Shown: positions 24,889 through 34,400 of the stretch, piece after piece
Layout of the letters: each line of letters begins with the position of its first letter
Position numbering within the stretch: the stretch's first letter is position 1
Source of the DNA: JACRLW01 sp046349595
GTDB taxonomy: Bacteria > Planctomycetota > UBA1135 > UBA2386
Assembly: GCA_046349595.1 (NCBI GenBank)
Contig: JAXMCA010000001.1
Coordinates: 3,162,001 to 3,226,000, forward strand
Direction: 5' to 3'
DNA: 64,000 nt
Translations under genes and position numbers: made by a program
Notes under the pieces: generated by a model
Told to the model about the DNA's origin: nothing
The model's input: only the letters and a program-made list of their open reading frames with translations
Databases searched by the model: none

Positions 24889-26172
24889 TTGCGCGCCGAC
24901 TTGACCACGACAGGCACCCCCTCCCCCACGGCGGCGGCGCACCCGCTGTTCGCCGCCGCATGGCTCGGCCTCGTGCTCGCCAGCTACGCGATCCTCAAGC
25001 CGATCCGCGACGCCATGAGCACGGCCGCCGGGACCGGGGACGTCGACGTCGCCCTGCTGTGGACCTTCACCTTCGCGGGCACGCTGCTCGTGGCTCCGCT
25101 GTTCGCGGCAGCGGCGGCACGCATGCCGCGCGGGAAGCTGGTGGCGCGCACCTTCCACGTCATCGCGGGCTGTCTGCTGGTGTTCTTCGCGGCGTGGCGA
25201 TGGAGCGATCCGGAGTCGCGCCTCTGGATCGGGCGCGCCTTCTACGTCTTCGTCAGCGTCTTCAACCTGTTCACAGTGGCGGTGTTCTGGTGCGCGACGA
25301 CCGACGCCTTCGATCACGGCCGTGCCGTCCGTCAGTTCGGACCGATCGCGATCGGCGGGACCCTCGGCATGTTCGCGGGGTCCGAGATCACGCGACAGCT
25401 GGCCCGGCAACTGGACACCTCGACCTTCCTGCTCTTGTCCGCCGCGCTGTTGGAGCTCGGTCTGCTGTGCGCGCTGCCGGTGTTGCGCCAGCGCGCCGGC
25501 GAGGGTCTGACCCTCCAGGTCCCCCGCGGACGCGATGCGCTGCGCGACCTCCGCGCGGTGATCGACTCGCCGATGCTGTGGCGTCTCGCGGTGTACGTCG
25601 TGCTGATGACCTTCCCGGCGGCGGTCTTCTACCAGGAGACGCGCCACCTGGTCGCCGGCTCCGGACTCGACGAGGCCCAGCGCAAGGCGCTCTACGCGAC
25701 CGCCAACGAGATCACCCAGGGCTTCACCCTGCTCGCGCAGGGTTTCGTCGTCGGACCCTTGATCCGTCGCTTCGGCCTGAGAGTCGGACTGGCGGTGCTG
25801 CCGGCGGTGAGCACCGTGGCGTTCCTCGCGCTGGGCATCGCGTCGTGGTCGGGGGTCTCCCTGTTCTGGACCCAGCTCGTCGCCAACTCCGCGGTCGAAG
25901 CGATGCGTCACGCGGTGCAGAAGCCGAGTCGCGAGGTGTTGTTCACGCTGACCGAGCCGCACGAGCGCTACGCCGCCAAGAACGTGATCGACACGGTCGC
26001 GCACCGCGGTGGTGACGTGGCGAGCGTGTTCGCGCACCATGGACTCACGCTGCTGAACGGCTCGCTGCACTTCGTGCTGCTGGCCGTGGTTCCGGTCTCC
26101 CTCGGCTGGTCGGCGCTGGGAGCGCGGCTCGGGACGCGCGCCGATCGTCGCGCTCGTTCACGGGATGCGTGA
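24889..26172 (+). CDS. MFS-type permease related to ATP/ADP translocases (Npt/Tlc family)
   Basis: The 427-aa product has about 12 hydrophobic segments. The first helix contains LASYAILKPIRDAMSTAAG, the pattern of Npt1/Npt2 nucleotide transporters and their free-living homologues (helix followed by KPIRDA). Later segments include FYVFVSVFNLFTVAVFW and the AAKNVIDTVAHRGGDV loop, which is also typical of that family. The true substrate is unknown; relatives in free-living bacteria are not proven to exchange ATP and ADP. The start is uncertain: TTG at 24889 or TTG at 24901, with no ATG in frame before the first helix. Its 3' end faces the DUF5666-type lipoprotein gene 8 bases away. Confidence 0.75.
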   Translation: MRADLTTTGTPSPTAAAHPLFAAAWLGLVLASYAILKPIRDAMSTAAGTGDVDVALLWTFTFAGTLLVAPLFAAAAARMPRGKLVARTFHVIAGCLLVFFAAWRWSDPESRLWIGRAFYVFVSVFNLFTVAVFWCATTDAFDHGRAVRQFGPIAIGGTLGMFAGSEITRQLARQLDTSTFLLLSAALLELGLLCALPVLRQRAGEGLTLQVPRGRDALRDLRAVIDSPMLWRLAVYVVLMTFPAAVFYQETRHLVAGSGLDEAQRKALYATANEITQGFTLLAQGFVVGPLIRRFGLRVGLAVLPAVSTVAFLALGIASWSGVSLFWTQLVANSAVEAMRHAVQKPSREVLFTLTEPHERYAAKNVIDTVAHRGGDVASVFAHHGLTLLNGSLHFVLLAVVPVSLGWSALGARLGTRADRRARSRDA

Positions 26173-26180
26173 GCCGCGGA

Positions 26181-27548
26181 TCAACGCGACTCGACGCGGA
26201 CCCAGCTCGCATGCAGTTCCTGCGGAGCCGTGATCTCGCCGCGCACCGCGATGCGATCCCGCGCGAGGATGTCGCCGAGCGTGATCGCCGTGAGAGAACT
26301 GCCGTTGCGACGCAGGATCGACGTCGCCGCATCGACGGTCACCGTGATGCCGGTCACCGCCGCTCCACCGAGCAGCAGCGGATCGTTGCCGCGCGGCCCG
26401 ACCGAGATCGTCCCGGCGCCGACGTCGACTCCGACGACCTCACCTTCGGTCTCGCCCTGCTGGTGATGTTGCTGATCGTCCTCCAGCGAGATGGAGCGCG
26501 CGGTCATCGCACCCCCGCTCGGATCGCTGCCCTCGACCTCGACCAGCGCGCCGACACTGAGATCGCCGAAGCCGACCGCGGTCTGCACGCTGTGGCGGCT
26601 GAGATGGATCGCGGCCGAGCTGGCATCGACATCGATCGGCCCGGTCGCGAAGTCGACCAGAACGCCGCGCCGGCGCGCGGCCTGCACGTCGAGGGTGAAG
26701 TGCGAGGTCCCCGCATCCAGGGCCGTGATGCGGCCGATCAGCTCGAGCTCGCCGTGCTCCGCGCCGTGGTGGTGCAGCGAATGACACTCGACCTCGCGCG
26801 AGGAGTGGCTGATGCCGTCGAAGGACACCTGCGAACCGCTGCTGCACTCGGCGAGGAAGTCGTCGCGACCACGGCCGCCACCATCCTCGCCGACCAGATG
26901 CGCGGTCGAGGGCACCGACAGCTCGAAGGACAGATCCTGGAAGCCGCCGAGCGTGACGATCATCCGTCCGTTCGCGCGATCGACGGACATCACCTCGGCG
27001 TCCGCCACGCTGAGCACGACGTCGGCGACGGCCGCGACACGCAGATCGGGAGTCCAGTCGAATCCGCCGCCGGCGCGCGCGGTGAGCGAGGGCACGCCGT
27101 TGTGGGAGAGACCGAGGAGCGTGGTGGGCAGGACGACCGTCGCGCTCGCGAAGGCGAGGCGCAGATCGCTTCCCGGCAAGGTCACGATCCCGTTCGATCC
27201 GTCGGCGCGACGCACGCTGGCGACACCACCTTCGACCAGCAGATGCACGGCGACGGCCGCGGTCGCCGTCGGCGTGCGCAGCGCGAGCCCTGCGCTCGCC
27301 CCGGTCGGATCGACCAGGGTCACGGTCGTCGCAGCCGGCAGCAGGTTCGAACCGAGCGAACCGTCGCTCGCCTCGAGCACCACCGCGGTGATGCGCGCGC
27401 TGATCAGATCGCTCGAACCCGCCGCCGTGTCGACGTGCAGTGCGAGCGAGGCCGCTCCGCCGCCCGAACCGGAGGAACCACCTCCTCCGCAGGCGATGGG
27501 GAGCAGCAGAGCGAGGAGGACGAGAAGGCGATGCAGGCGTGGGGTCAT
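26181..27548 (-). CDS. lipoprotein with DUF5666-like repeats, 455 aa
   Basis: The ATG at 27548 opens a lipoprotein signal (LLVLLALLLPIACGGGG). After a Gly/Ser linker and a DUF4382-like first part (LALHVDTAAG, ITAVVLEASDGSLG), the C-terminal half has repeated small beta-barrel units of DUF5666 type: ELELIGRITALDAGTSHFTL, VGALVEVEGSDPSGGAM, and GEVVGVDVGAGTISVG with RIAVRGEI. A His-rich patch (CHSLHHHGAEHGE) might bind metal. Location is the envelope and function is unknown. It is separated by 112 bases from the Mla operon upstream on the same strand. Confidence 0.7.
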   Translation of the reverse strand: MTPRLHRLLVLLALLLPIACGGGGSSGSGGGAASLALHVDTAAGSSDLISARITAVVLEASDGSLGSNLLPAATTVTLVDPTGASAGLALRTPTATAAVAVHLLVEGGVASVRRADGSNGIVTLPGSDLRLAFASATVVLPTTLLGLSHNGVPSLTARAGGGFDWTPDLRVAAVADVVLSVADAEVMSVDRANGRMIVTLGGFQDLSFELSVPSTAHLVGEDGGGRGRDDFLAECSSGSQVSFDGISHSSREVECHSLHHHGAEHGELELIGRITALDAGTSHFTLDVQAARRRGVLVDFATGPIDVDASSAAIHLSRHSVQTAVGFGDLSVGALVEVEGSDPSGGAMTARSISLEDDQQHHQQGETEGEVVGVDVGAGTISVGPRGNDPLLLGGAAVTGITVTVDAATSILRRNGSSLTAITLGDILARDRIAVRGEITAPQELHASWVRVESR

Positions 27549-27660
27549 GCGGGATCCTGGGTGTGTTCCCGCACGGAAAGGCAAGGCCCGTGCCAGTTCG
27601 AGGCCAGGACCTCGCCGCCCGCCTCCCGCACACGGGCCGTGCGTCACCCGTTCACGCCGC

Positions 27661-28275
27661 TCAGCGCGACGGCGCCGCGACCGTGAACAAGCCCTCGCGG
27701 TCGCAGCGGTCGATCAGGGCGTCGAGGATCGTGCCGATCGAGTGGCCGAGTCCGCAGGCGAGTTCGCCGGGGTCGCTCGAGGCGAGCGGCGTGTCGGCGC
27801 GGAACTCGTCCTGGAACACCAGACGGCCGTCCTGGCGCACGAGGTGCAGCTCGATCGTCGCGCGCGCGCGCCAGCCCTGCGCGTCGCCGACCTCGTGGAA
27901 GTCGAGCACGCGCGCGGTGATCACGAAGTCCTCGGTACCCGAGGCCGACGGCGACTTCACCTCGGCGAAGCGGCGCGTGCGTGCGAGCCCGGTGACCAGG
28001 GCGTCGGAGACCATGCGCTCGAGGGGCCCGGCCCAGCGATGGTGCTGCCACGCGCGCAGGCGCGTGCCGGCGTCGGCGACCAGGAGACGATCGCCGGCCA
28101 GTTCGGCGACGACGTCGACATCGCCGACGCGCAGCACGCCGCCGATGAAGTTGGCGTCGTCCCTCGGCTGCGGCGCAGGCAGACGGTAGGCGAAGTCCTC
28201 GGGCACTGCGACCGCACCGCAGCCGCACGCCATCGACAGCAGGAGACCGGCAGCGATCGCAACGGATGTCCTCAT
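27661..28275 (-). CDS. ABC-type transport auxiliary lipoprotein (PqiC/MlaX-like)
   Basis: The 204-aa product has a lipoprotein signal (LLLSMACGC) and the typical PqiC-type layout: a strand pair (VGDVDVVAEL, DRLLVADAGTRLRAW), the LERMVSDALVTGLARTRRF helix, then VITARVLDFHEV and a beta strand run. In related systems this lipoprotein contacts the MCE protein and the outer membrane. Its ATG overlaps the mlaD stop (ATGA), making it the last gene of the lipid-transport operon. The family is assigned by operon position and pattern together. Confidence 0.8.
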   Translation of the reverse strand: MRTSVAIAAGLLLSMACGCGAVAVPEDFAYRLPAPQPRDDANFIGGVLRVGDVDVVAELAGDRLLVADAGTRLRAWQHHRWAGPLERMVSDALVTGLARTRRFAEVKSPSASGTEDFVITARVLDFHEVGDAQGWRARATIELHLVRQDGRLVFQDEFRADTPLASSDPGELACGLGHSIGTILDALIDRCDREGLFTVAAPSR

Positions 28276-29243
28276 CGTCCTCCTCCGACCGGCGTCGCCG
28301 GCAGCTCGATCTCGTGATCCTCGACTCCGAACACAAGGCTGTCGGGGGCGACGCGGATCTGGCGTGCGAAGGCGCGAAGCTCACGCATCGCGTCACCGGC
28401 GCCGACCAGAAGGCTGCGCAGCACGCCCCGATTGGTGCCGAGGATGCCCTCGGTCTCCTGCGCCACACGCGTGAAGGCGTTCGCGGTCGCCTCGAGCGCG
28501 ACGGCGCCGCGTTCGAGAGTCCCAAGCGTCGTGCGCAACGCCTGCGCCGACGGCGCGATCTCGCGGTCGGCGATCTCACCGAAGTGCTGCAACGTCGCGC
28601 GCGCTTCGTCGGCGAGCGGGCGGAACGCGGCAATCGTTCCGCGGAGCTCCGCACCGCTGCGGCCGAGCTCGGCCGGCACCGCGTCGAGTGCGCGTCGCAA
28701 GGCATCGAGGATGCCGGCGACACGCGCCTCGTTCTCGGGGGACAGGAACTGCTCGGCACGCGACACGAGATCGGTGGTGCGATCGAGCAGGAGATCCACA
28801 CGTTGCAGCATCGCCGGCAGGCTCGACTTGATCTCCTCGATCGGGTCGCTGTGTTCGGCGCCGATCAACTCGCCGTCGGCGAGGGCTTTCGCGTCCACGC
28901 GGTAGCCCTCCAGCTCGATGGTGACCTGCCCGGTGACGAGGAGACGGTCGAGGCGCGCGCGGGTCACGTCCTGCACCACCGCCTTCTTGGGATCGATGCG
29001 GATCTCGACCAGGGTGTGACCCTGCTCGAAGCGGATGTCGGCGACCGCACCGATCGGCACGCCCTGGAAGTTGACCTTGCTGCCGACCACCATGCCCTTC
29101 ACGTTCTCGTCGAAGCGGATGAAGTGATGGCGCATCTCGCGGTGCAGCGACGAGCCGGCGACGAAGGCCAGCAGCGCGACGAACAGACCACCGGTGCACA
29201 GCACCAGGATTCCCACGCGGAGTCGTCGGGTCGGATCGTGCAT
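28272..29243 (-). CDS. mlaD: MCE-domain lipid-binding subunit MlaD
   Basis: The 323-aa product has one N-terminal membrane helix (VGILVLCTGGLFVALLAFVA) and then an MCE domain (FDENVKGMVVGSKVNFQGVP, IGAVADIRFEQG, VTGQVTIELEG). A long helical part follows, with repeated Ala/Leu/Glu heptads (residues about 130-290), as in MCE proteins that build a channel through the periplasm. It would form a hexamer on the MlaE/MlaF complex and carry phospholipids across the periplasm. The ATG at 29243 lies 8 bases after the mlaF stop. Confidence 0.92.
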   Translation of the reverse strand: MHDPTRRLRVGILVLCTGGLFVALLAFVAGSSLHREMRHHFIRFDENVKGMVVGSKVNFQGVPIGAVADIRFEQGHTLVEIRIDPKKAVVQDVTRARLDRLLVTGQVTIELEGYRVDAKALADGELIGAEHSDPIEEIKSSLPAMLQRVDLLLDRTTDLVSRAEQFLSPENEARVAGILDALRRALDAVPAELGRSGAELRGTIAAFRPLADEARATLQHFGEIADREIAPSAQALRTTLGTLERGAVALEATANAFTRVAQETEGILGTNRGVLRSLLVGAGDAMRELRAFARQIRVAPDSLVFGVEDHEIELPATPVGGGR

Positions 29244-29251
29244 GCGGCGGC

Positions 29252-30091
29252 TCAGATGCTGAAGTAGCGGGCGACGTCGACCGTCCCGCTCTCGCTCTCG
29301 CGCAGGCGACGCTCGACGAAGTCGCGGATGCGCACGTCCTTGGTCGCCCAGATCTCGTCGCGCGTGCCGAGGGCGGCAACGCGACCGTCGAGGAACACGG
29401 CCGCGCGATCGGCGATCGCGAAGGCCGACGGGAGATCGTGCGTGACCACGACCATGGTGATGCCGAACACCGCGTTCAGCTTGAGGATCAGGTTGTCGAT
29501 GCCGGCGGCGGTGATCGGGTCGAGCCCGGCGCTCGGCTCGTCGAGGAACACGATCTCCGGGTCGAGCGCGATCGCGCGGGCGATCGCCGCGCGCTTCTTC
29601 ATGCCGCCCGACAGGCTCGCGGGCAGCAGGCTCCGCGCGTGCAGGAGGCCGACCATGTCGAGCTTCATGCGTGCCACCTGCAGGATGACGCGCTCGTCGA
29701 GATCGGTGTTCTCGCGCAGCGGCAGCGCGACGTTCTCCTCGACGCTCAGGCTGCCGAGCAATGCGCCACCCTGGAAGGCGAGGCCGGTGCGCAGCCGGAG
29801 GCCGTCGAGTTCGGTCTGGTCGAGCGCGTAGACGTCGCGGCCCTCCACCGAGATCGTGCCCGCGCTCGGCCGCTGCAGACCGCACAGATGGCGCAACATC
29901 GTGGTCTTGCCGCAGCCGGACGGCCCCATGATCACGAACACCTCACCGCGCCGGATCGCGAGATCGACGCCGCGCAGGATCTCGCGTCCGCCCAGCACGG
30001 TGGTGACGGCGACCGCACGCAGCAGGTCCGCGCTGGGTTGATGGCGTGCGCGCACCGCCTCGAGAAGCTCGGGTGCGACACGACGACTCAC
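29252..30091 (-). CDS. mlaF: lipid transporter ABC ATPase MlaF
   Basis: The 279-aa product shows Walker A GPSGCGKTT, a Q-loop segment (GLAFQGGALLGSLSVEENV) with Mla-type spacing, signature LSGGMKKR, Walker B IVFLDEPSAGLDP and the switch His in VVVTHDLPSA. It powers lipid movement by the MlaE permease. The start is the GTG at 30091, which overlaps the mlaE stop (GTGA). An upstream ATG would lie inside mlaE. Confidence 0.93.
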   Translation of the reverse strand: MSRRVAPELLEAVRARHQPSADLLRAVAVTTVLGGREILRGVDLAIRRGEVFVIMGPSGCGKTTMLRHLCGLQRPSAGTISVEGRDVYALDQTELDGLRLRTGLAFQGGALLGSLSVEENVALPLRENTDLDERVILQVARMKLDMVGLLHARSLLPASLSGGMKKRAAIARAIALDPEIVFLDEPSAGLDPITAAGIDNLILKLNAVFGITMVVVTHDLPSAFAIADRAAVFLDGRVAALGTRDEIWATKDVRIRDFVERRLRESESGTVDVARYFSI

Positions 30092-31206
30092 GCGAGCACC
30101 ATCCTCTGCGCGGTCACGAAGATGGTGTCGACCACGATCACCAGGAAGATCGACAGCACCACGGCATTGGTCGTCGCCCGTCCGACGCCCTCGCTGCCGC
30201 CCTCGACACGCAGGCCGAGTGCGCAACCGACCACACCGACACACAGTCCGAAGGTGACCGACTTCACGGAGGCGACCAGGAAGTCGCCGAGCTTCAGCGC
30301 GGTCTGCAACTGCTCCCGAAAGGCCGCCGGCTCGATGCCCGCGACCAGCCAGGCGAACAGCGCGCCACCGCAGATCGCGACGATGTCGAACACCACCGCC
30401 AGCGCCAGGGTCGAGATCGCCAGCGACAGCACCTTGGGGACCACCAGGAAGCGGATCGGGTCGACGCCCATCTGCCGCAGCGCGTCGACCTCTTCGCTCA
30501 CGACCATCGAGCCGAGCTGGGCGGCATTGCTGCTGCCGGATCGGGCGGCGAGGACGATCGCCGTCATCAGCGGGCCGATCTCGGTGAGGACCGACACGCC
30601 GACCATGTCGGCGACGTAGATCTCCGCTCCCCACACGTGGAGTTGCACCCAGGCCTGCATCGCCAGGACCAGGCCGAGCAGGAAAGCGATCAGCACGACG
30701 ATCGGCATCGCGCCGTTGCCGGCCTGATCCAGCTCCAGCGCGGTGCGGTCGAGACGCAGGGGCCGCCCGCGGAAGGGCCCGATGAGGATCGCGCCGAGGC
30801 TGCGGGCGGTGATCTGGGCGATGGCGCCGAAGGCGTCGAGGATCGGGATCACCGCGCCGCCGACCCGTCGGACCGGGTCGAGGCGCGGCCGCGCCGTCGA
30901 CTCCGCGGTCAGGCGTTCGACCGAGAGCAGGGAGAAGAAGTCGAGCATCGCCTGCGAGAGCCCGCGCAGGCGGACCTCGACCCCGCGGGCCCGAGCGGTG
31001 CGCATGCCCTCGACGATGCCCCCCAGCCCCGCCGAGTCGAAGCGCTGCACGCGGCCGAGATCGACGACGATCCGGCCGGTCGCGGACCCGATCGCCGTCG
31101 ACAGTGCCTGCACTGCCGCGCCGACCGAGTTCCGGTCCAGGGTCTCGTCGACTTGGATGACGGGCACCTCGCTCATCGTGGGATTCGCCGGATCGTTCGG
31201 TCTCAT
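30088..31206 (-). CDS. mlaE: lipid ABC transporter permease MlaE with N-terminal STAS domain
   Basis: The first ~100 residues form a STAS domain (RIVVDLGRVQRFDSAGLGGI, GVEVRLRGLSQAMLDFFSLL), the role played by separate MlaB in E. coli. The MlaE permease domain follows with five or six helices and the family motifs VVLIAFLLGLVLAMQAWVQL, LTEIGPLMTAIVLAARSGS and VVSEEVDALRQMGVDP. The fusion removes the need for mlaB. Starts are ATG at 31206 (used here, 372 aa) or ATG at 31176 (362 aa); neither has a good ribosome site. It is the first gene of a four-gene operon. Confidence 0.92.
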   Translation of the reverse strand: MRPNDPANPTMSEVPVIQVDETLDRNSVGAAVQALSTAIGSATGRIVVDLGRVQRFDSAGLGGIVEGMRTARARGVEVRLRGLSQAMLDFFSLLSVERLTAESTARPRLDPVRRVGGAVIPILDAFGAIAQITARSLGAILIGPFRGRPLRLDRTALELDQAGNGAMPIVVLIAFLLGLVLAMQAWVQLHVWGAEIYVADMVGVSVLTEIGPLMTAIVLAARSGSSNAAQLGSMVVSEEVDALRQMGVDPIRFLVVPKVLSLAISTLALAVVFDIVAICGGALFAWLVAGIEPAAFREQLQTALKLGDFLVASVKSVTFGLCVGVVGCALGLRVEGGSEGVGRATTNAVVLSIFLVIVVDTIFVTAQRMVLA

Positions 31207-31288
31207 CGGCCACAGGCCGCCGGGCCCTTGAAGGCCCACCCGCCGACCCCCGACCCCTCGCCGGAGCGACCGGTCGGGGGGAGCGGAC

Positions 31289-31317
31289 TTGCCGACCGGC
31301 GGACGCTCCCGAACAAT
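31289..31317 (+). promoter_or_regulatory. candidate sigma70 promoter for the TPR gene pair
   Basis: TTGCCG (31289-31294) and AACAAT (31312-31317) are separated by 17 bases in the 209-base divergent gap between mlaE and the first TPR gene, giving a leader of about 90 bases. Confidence 0.38.
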
Positions 31318-31415
31318 CCCGCGCGGTCCGGCCGCCGCCTCGCGCCCCTCGCCGCGCTGCACGCGCGTCGCCGAGGGCTCCATCCTTTGCGTTCCAGAGT
31401 GCCGACCCCCATCCG

Positions 31416-34400
31416 ATGATCGTCATGTTGCTGAGTGTGTTCGCCCTGTTGGCGACGGCCTGTTCCTCCCCCGCGAAACCCGCAGACCACCCGGCCGGAG
31501 CCGGCGCGCACGCGACCGCCGAAGCGCCCGATCTGCGCGACGCCGAGCGGAAGCTCCGCTCGGGTGACGCCTACGCCGCGCTCGACGTGACCGACGCGAT
31601 CCTGCGTGCGCGTCCCGAGGATCGCGACGCCCGGCTGCTGGCGGCAGCCGCGAACGTGCAACTCGCGCAGAGCGGGGTGAAGAACGCCGACCAGTTCCTC
31701 GAGACGGCAGCGCGCCAGTACGAGTTCGCCCTCGATCTCGACCGCAAGGATCCCGCGGCGCTGATCCGCCTCGCGCAGGTGCGTCGACTGCTCGGTCGCT
31801 TCAACGACGGGCGCGACGCCGCGCTGGAAGCCGCCGGCGTCAGCGGTGATCGCCGCCAGGCCGCCGATGCGTTGCTCGAGGCCGCCGCCAACGAGATGCA
31901 GCTCTTCGTCACCGACCGCAACGACGAGCTCCAGGCGGGAACCGAGAAGCCCTCCGACTCCGTCGTGCGCCAGGCGACCGGCGTGATCGCGCGGCTCCAC
32001 CAGGCGGAGCAGGCCGGTGCTTCACCGGGAGTCACGCACAAGCGCACCGCCGACGTGCTGCGCTGGATGGGACGCCACTCCGACGCGCTGAAGGAGTACG
32101 AGACCGCGGTCGCCGCCGCACCCGACTCGAACGAGGCCAACACCGCGCTGCAGGAGGTCTGGTGGCAGATGGGCGGACACGTCGAGTGCGTGGGAGCCTA
32201 CAAGCGGATGACCGGCGAAGCGGCGGGCAACGCCACGCTGCGCTTCTACCTCGGCCGTGCGCAGGTCGCGCTCGGCGATCGCCTGCGCCGCGAGGGCGAC
32301 ACCGCTGGTGCGATCCGCAACTACTCGGAGGCGCTCGATTCGTGGGCGCGCTACGACGCCGCTCGCCCGGCCGATCACGATCTGAGCACCCAGTGGGTCG
32401 CGATCTGCGAACTGTCCGTCGCGCGCTGCGCGCTCGAATCCGGCGACACCAAGGTCGCGGAGGAGCACTACCTGAAGGCGCTCGCCGCGGATGCGCGAGT
32501 CGCGCAGTTCGACGAGGAGAAGCAGCCCCGCATCGTCGACAGCTTCGGCGGCAACTACCTCGGCGGCCTCGCGATGATCGGCGCTCGCCTCAGCAACGCT
32601 GAAGGCGACCACGCCCTGCGGGACACGCTGGACTTCTGGCAGCGGGTGATCACGCGCCATCCCGACGCCTTCGGCATCGCCTACAACAACGCGGCGCTCG
32701 CCGCGCGCGACCTCGGCGTGAAGATCGCCGGTCCGGACGCGGACGATCCCGCGACGGCAGGCGACGCCGAGCGTCAGGCCAGGCTCGCCGAGGCGATGAA
32801 ACTGTGGGAGCAGAGCTACGCCTGGTACCGCAAGGCCGTCGAGCTCGAGCCTCAGGACCCGCGCATCGTGAACGACTGCGGACTGATGCTGCTGTACCAC
32901 CTGCACCGCGACTACGAAGCCGCGCGCGGCATGTTCGAGCGCGCGGTGGAGCTCGGCACGGCGCAGCTCGCCGAGCTCGCGAAGGACGCGGATGCGTCGC
33001 AACGCGAGTTCCTGGAGGAGGCGACCGGTGACGCGCTGCAGAACCTCGGCGTGCTCGCGCAGAAGAACCTCCACCGCCCGGTCGGCGAGTGGAAGCCGTA
33101 CTTCGAGAAGGCCGTCGGCTACTTCCCGTACCAGCGTCGCGAGGCCGCACGTGAACTCGCACGTCTCGCCGGCGGTGCGCCGGCCGACCAGGACAAGCCG
33201 GATCCGCGCAAGGCGAAGTTCGATGCCGAACTCAAGAAGGCCGATGCCTTCGCTGCGGACGGCGACTTCGACAGCGCCCTGAACGTTCTCGACGCGCTCA
33301 ACAAGGAGATGACGGGATACGCGCCGTACCACTACTGGCGTGGGCTCTACTCGCTGCGCTTCGCTCAGCAGGCCGCGAAGCGCAACGACCGTCTCGGCAC
33401 GGCAGACAGCATGTTCGCCAACGCGACCACGCAGCTGCAGCGGGCCGTCGAGCTCGACGACAAGCCGCTCGAGCCGCGCCGCGCGCTCGCCGAATCGCAG
33501 CTCGTGCGCGGGCTCTATGCCGAGGCGACGCGATCGATCGACGATCTGCTCAGCCACGCGCGCTCGGTCGGTGGCGCGAAGCCCGAGGAACTGCTCGCCG
33601 CGCACAAGATCCGCGCCGAGGCCGCGGCCCGCGCCTACATCGACACGCAGCAGTCAACCGACGCCGCCACCAAGCAGAAGGGCAGCGATCTGCTCGCCGC
33701 CGCGCGCGAATCGATGCAGGCCGTCGACAAGGCCGGGCAACTCGACACTGGGCTGCGCGACACCTGGATCTCCGCCGAGCGCTGGGCCGGCGCCAACGCG
33801 CAGGCGATCGCGATCATGGTGCGCGCCTGGCAGGGTGACGCTTCGGCGATCGGCGCGCTGGTCGATCTGGGCAGCCAGATCGGCGACAGCGGGGCGGTGC
33901 TCGAAGCCCTGCAGAAGGCCGAGGACGCGACCTCGCTGTGGTGGCGCGGACGTGCATCCTTCGACCTCGCGATCCAGCAGTGGGCCGCGGGCAAGTCGGA
34001 GGACGGTGTGGCCACGCTCGACCGCGCGATCGGGTTGTTCGGACGCTCGATGGAGGTGAACCGCGAGTTCGCCAACTCCTGCGAGCAGTGGACCGCGCTG
34101 TGTCTCGGTCAGAAGGGCATCATCCAGACCAGCCGCGACGACCTCGACGGCGCCGAGACCTCGCTGGTCGCGGCGATGGAGAAGCGCCCCGACGTGTTCA
34201 CCAACGACCTCGGCAACGACGCGAGCATCCGCCGCGCCGTGCTGGTCCTCGCCGACCGCTTCTTCCAGAAGGGCGACCTCGGTCGCACCGCCGCGCTGTA
34301 CCGCGTCGCGGGCAGGACCGCGCCGAACGACGTCGACATCGCCAACAACGAGGGCCTGTTCTGCCGCGACCACGGCGAACGAGTCGCGCGCAAGGACGAA

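Noticed and set aside
24787..26070. Upstream extension of the Ig-like lipoprotein frame by 428 codons
   Set aside because: The ATG at 24786 opens a perfect lipoprotein signal and the extension lies antisense to the permease gene.
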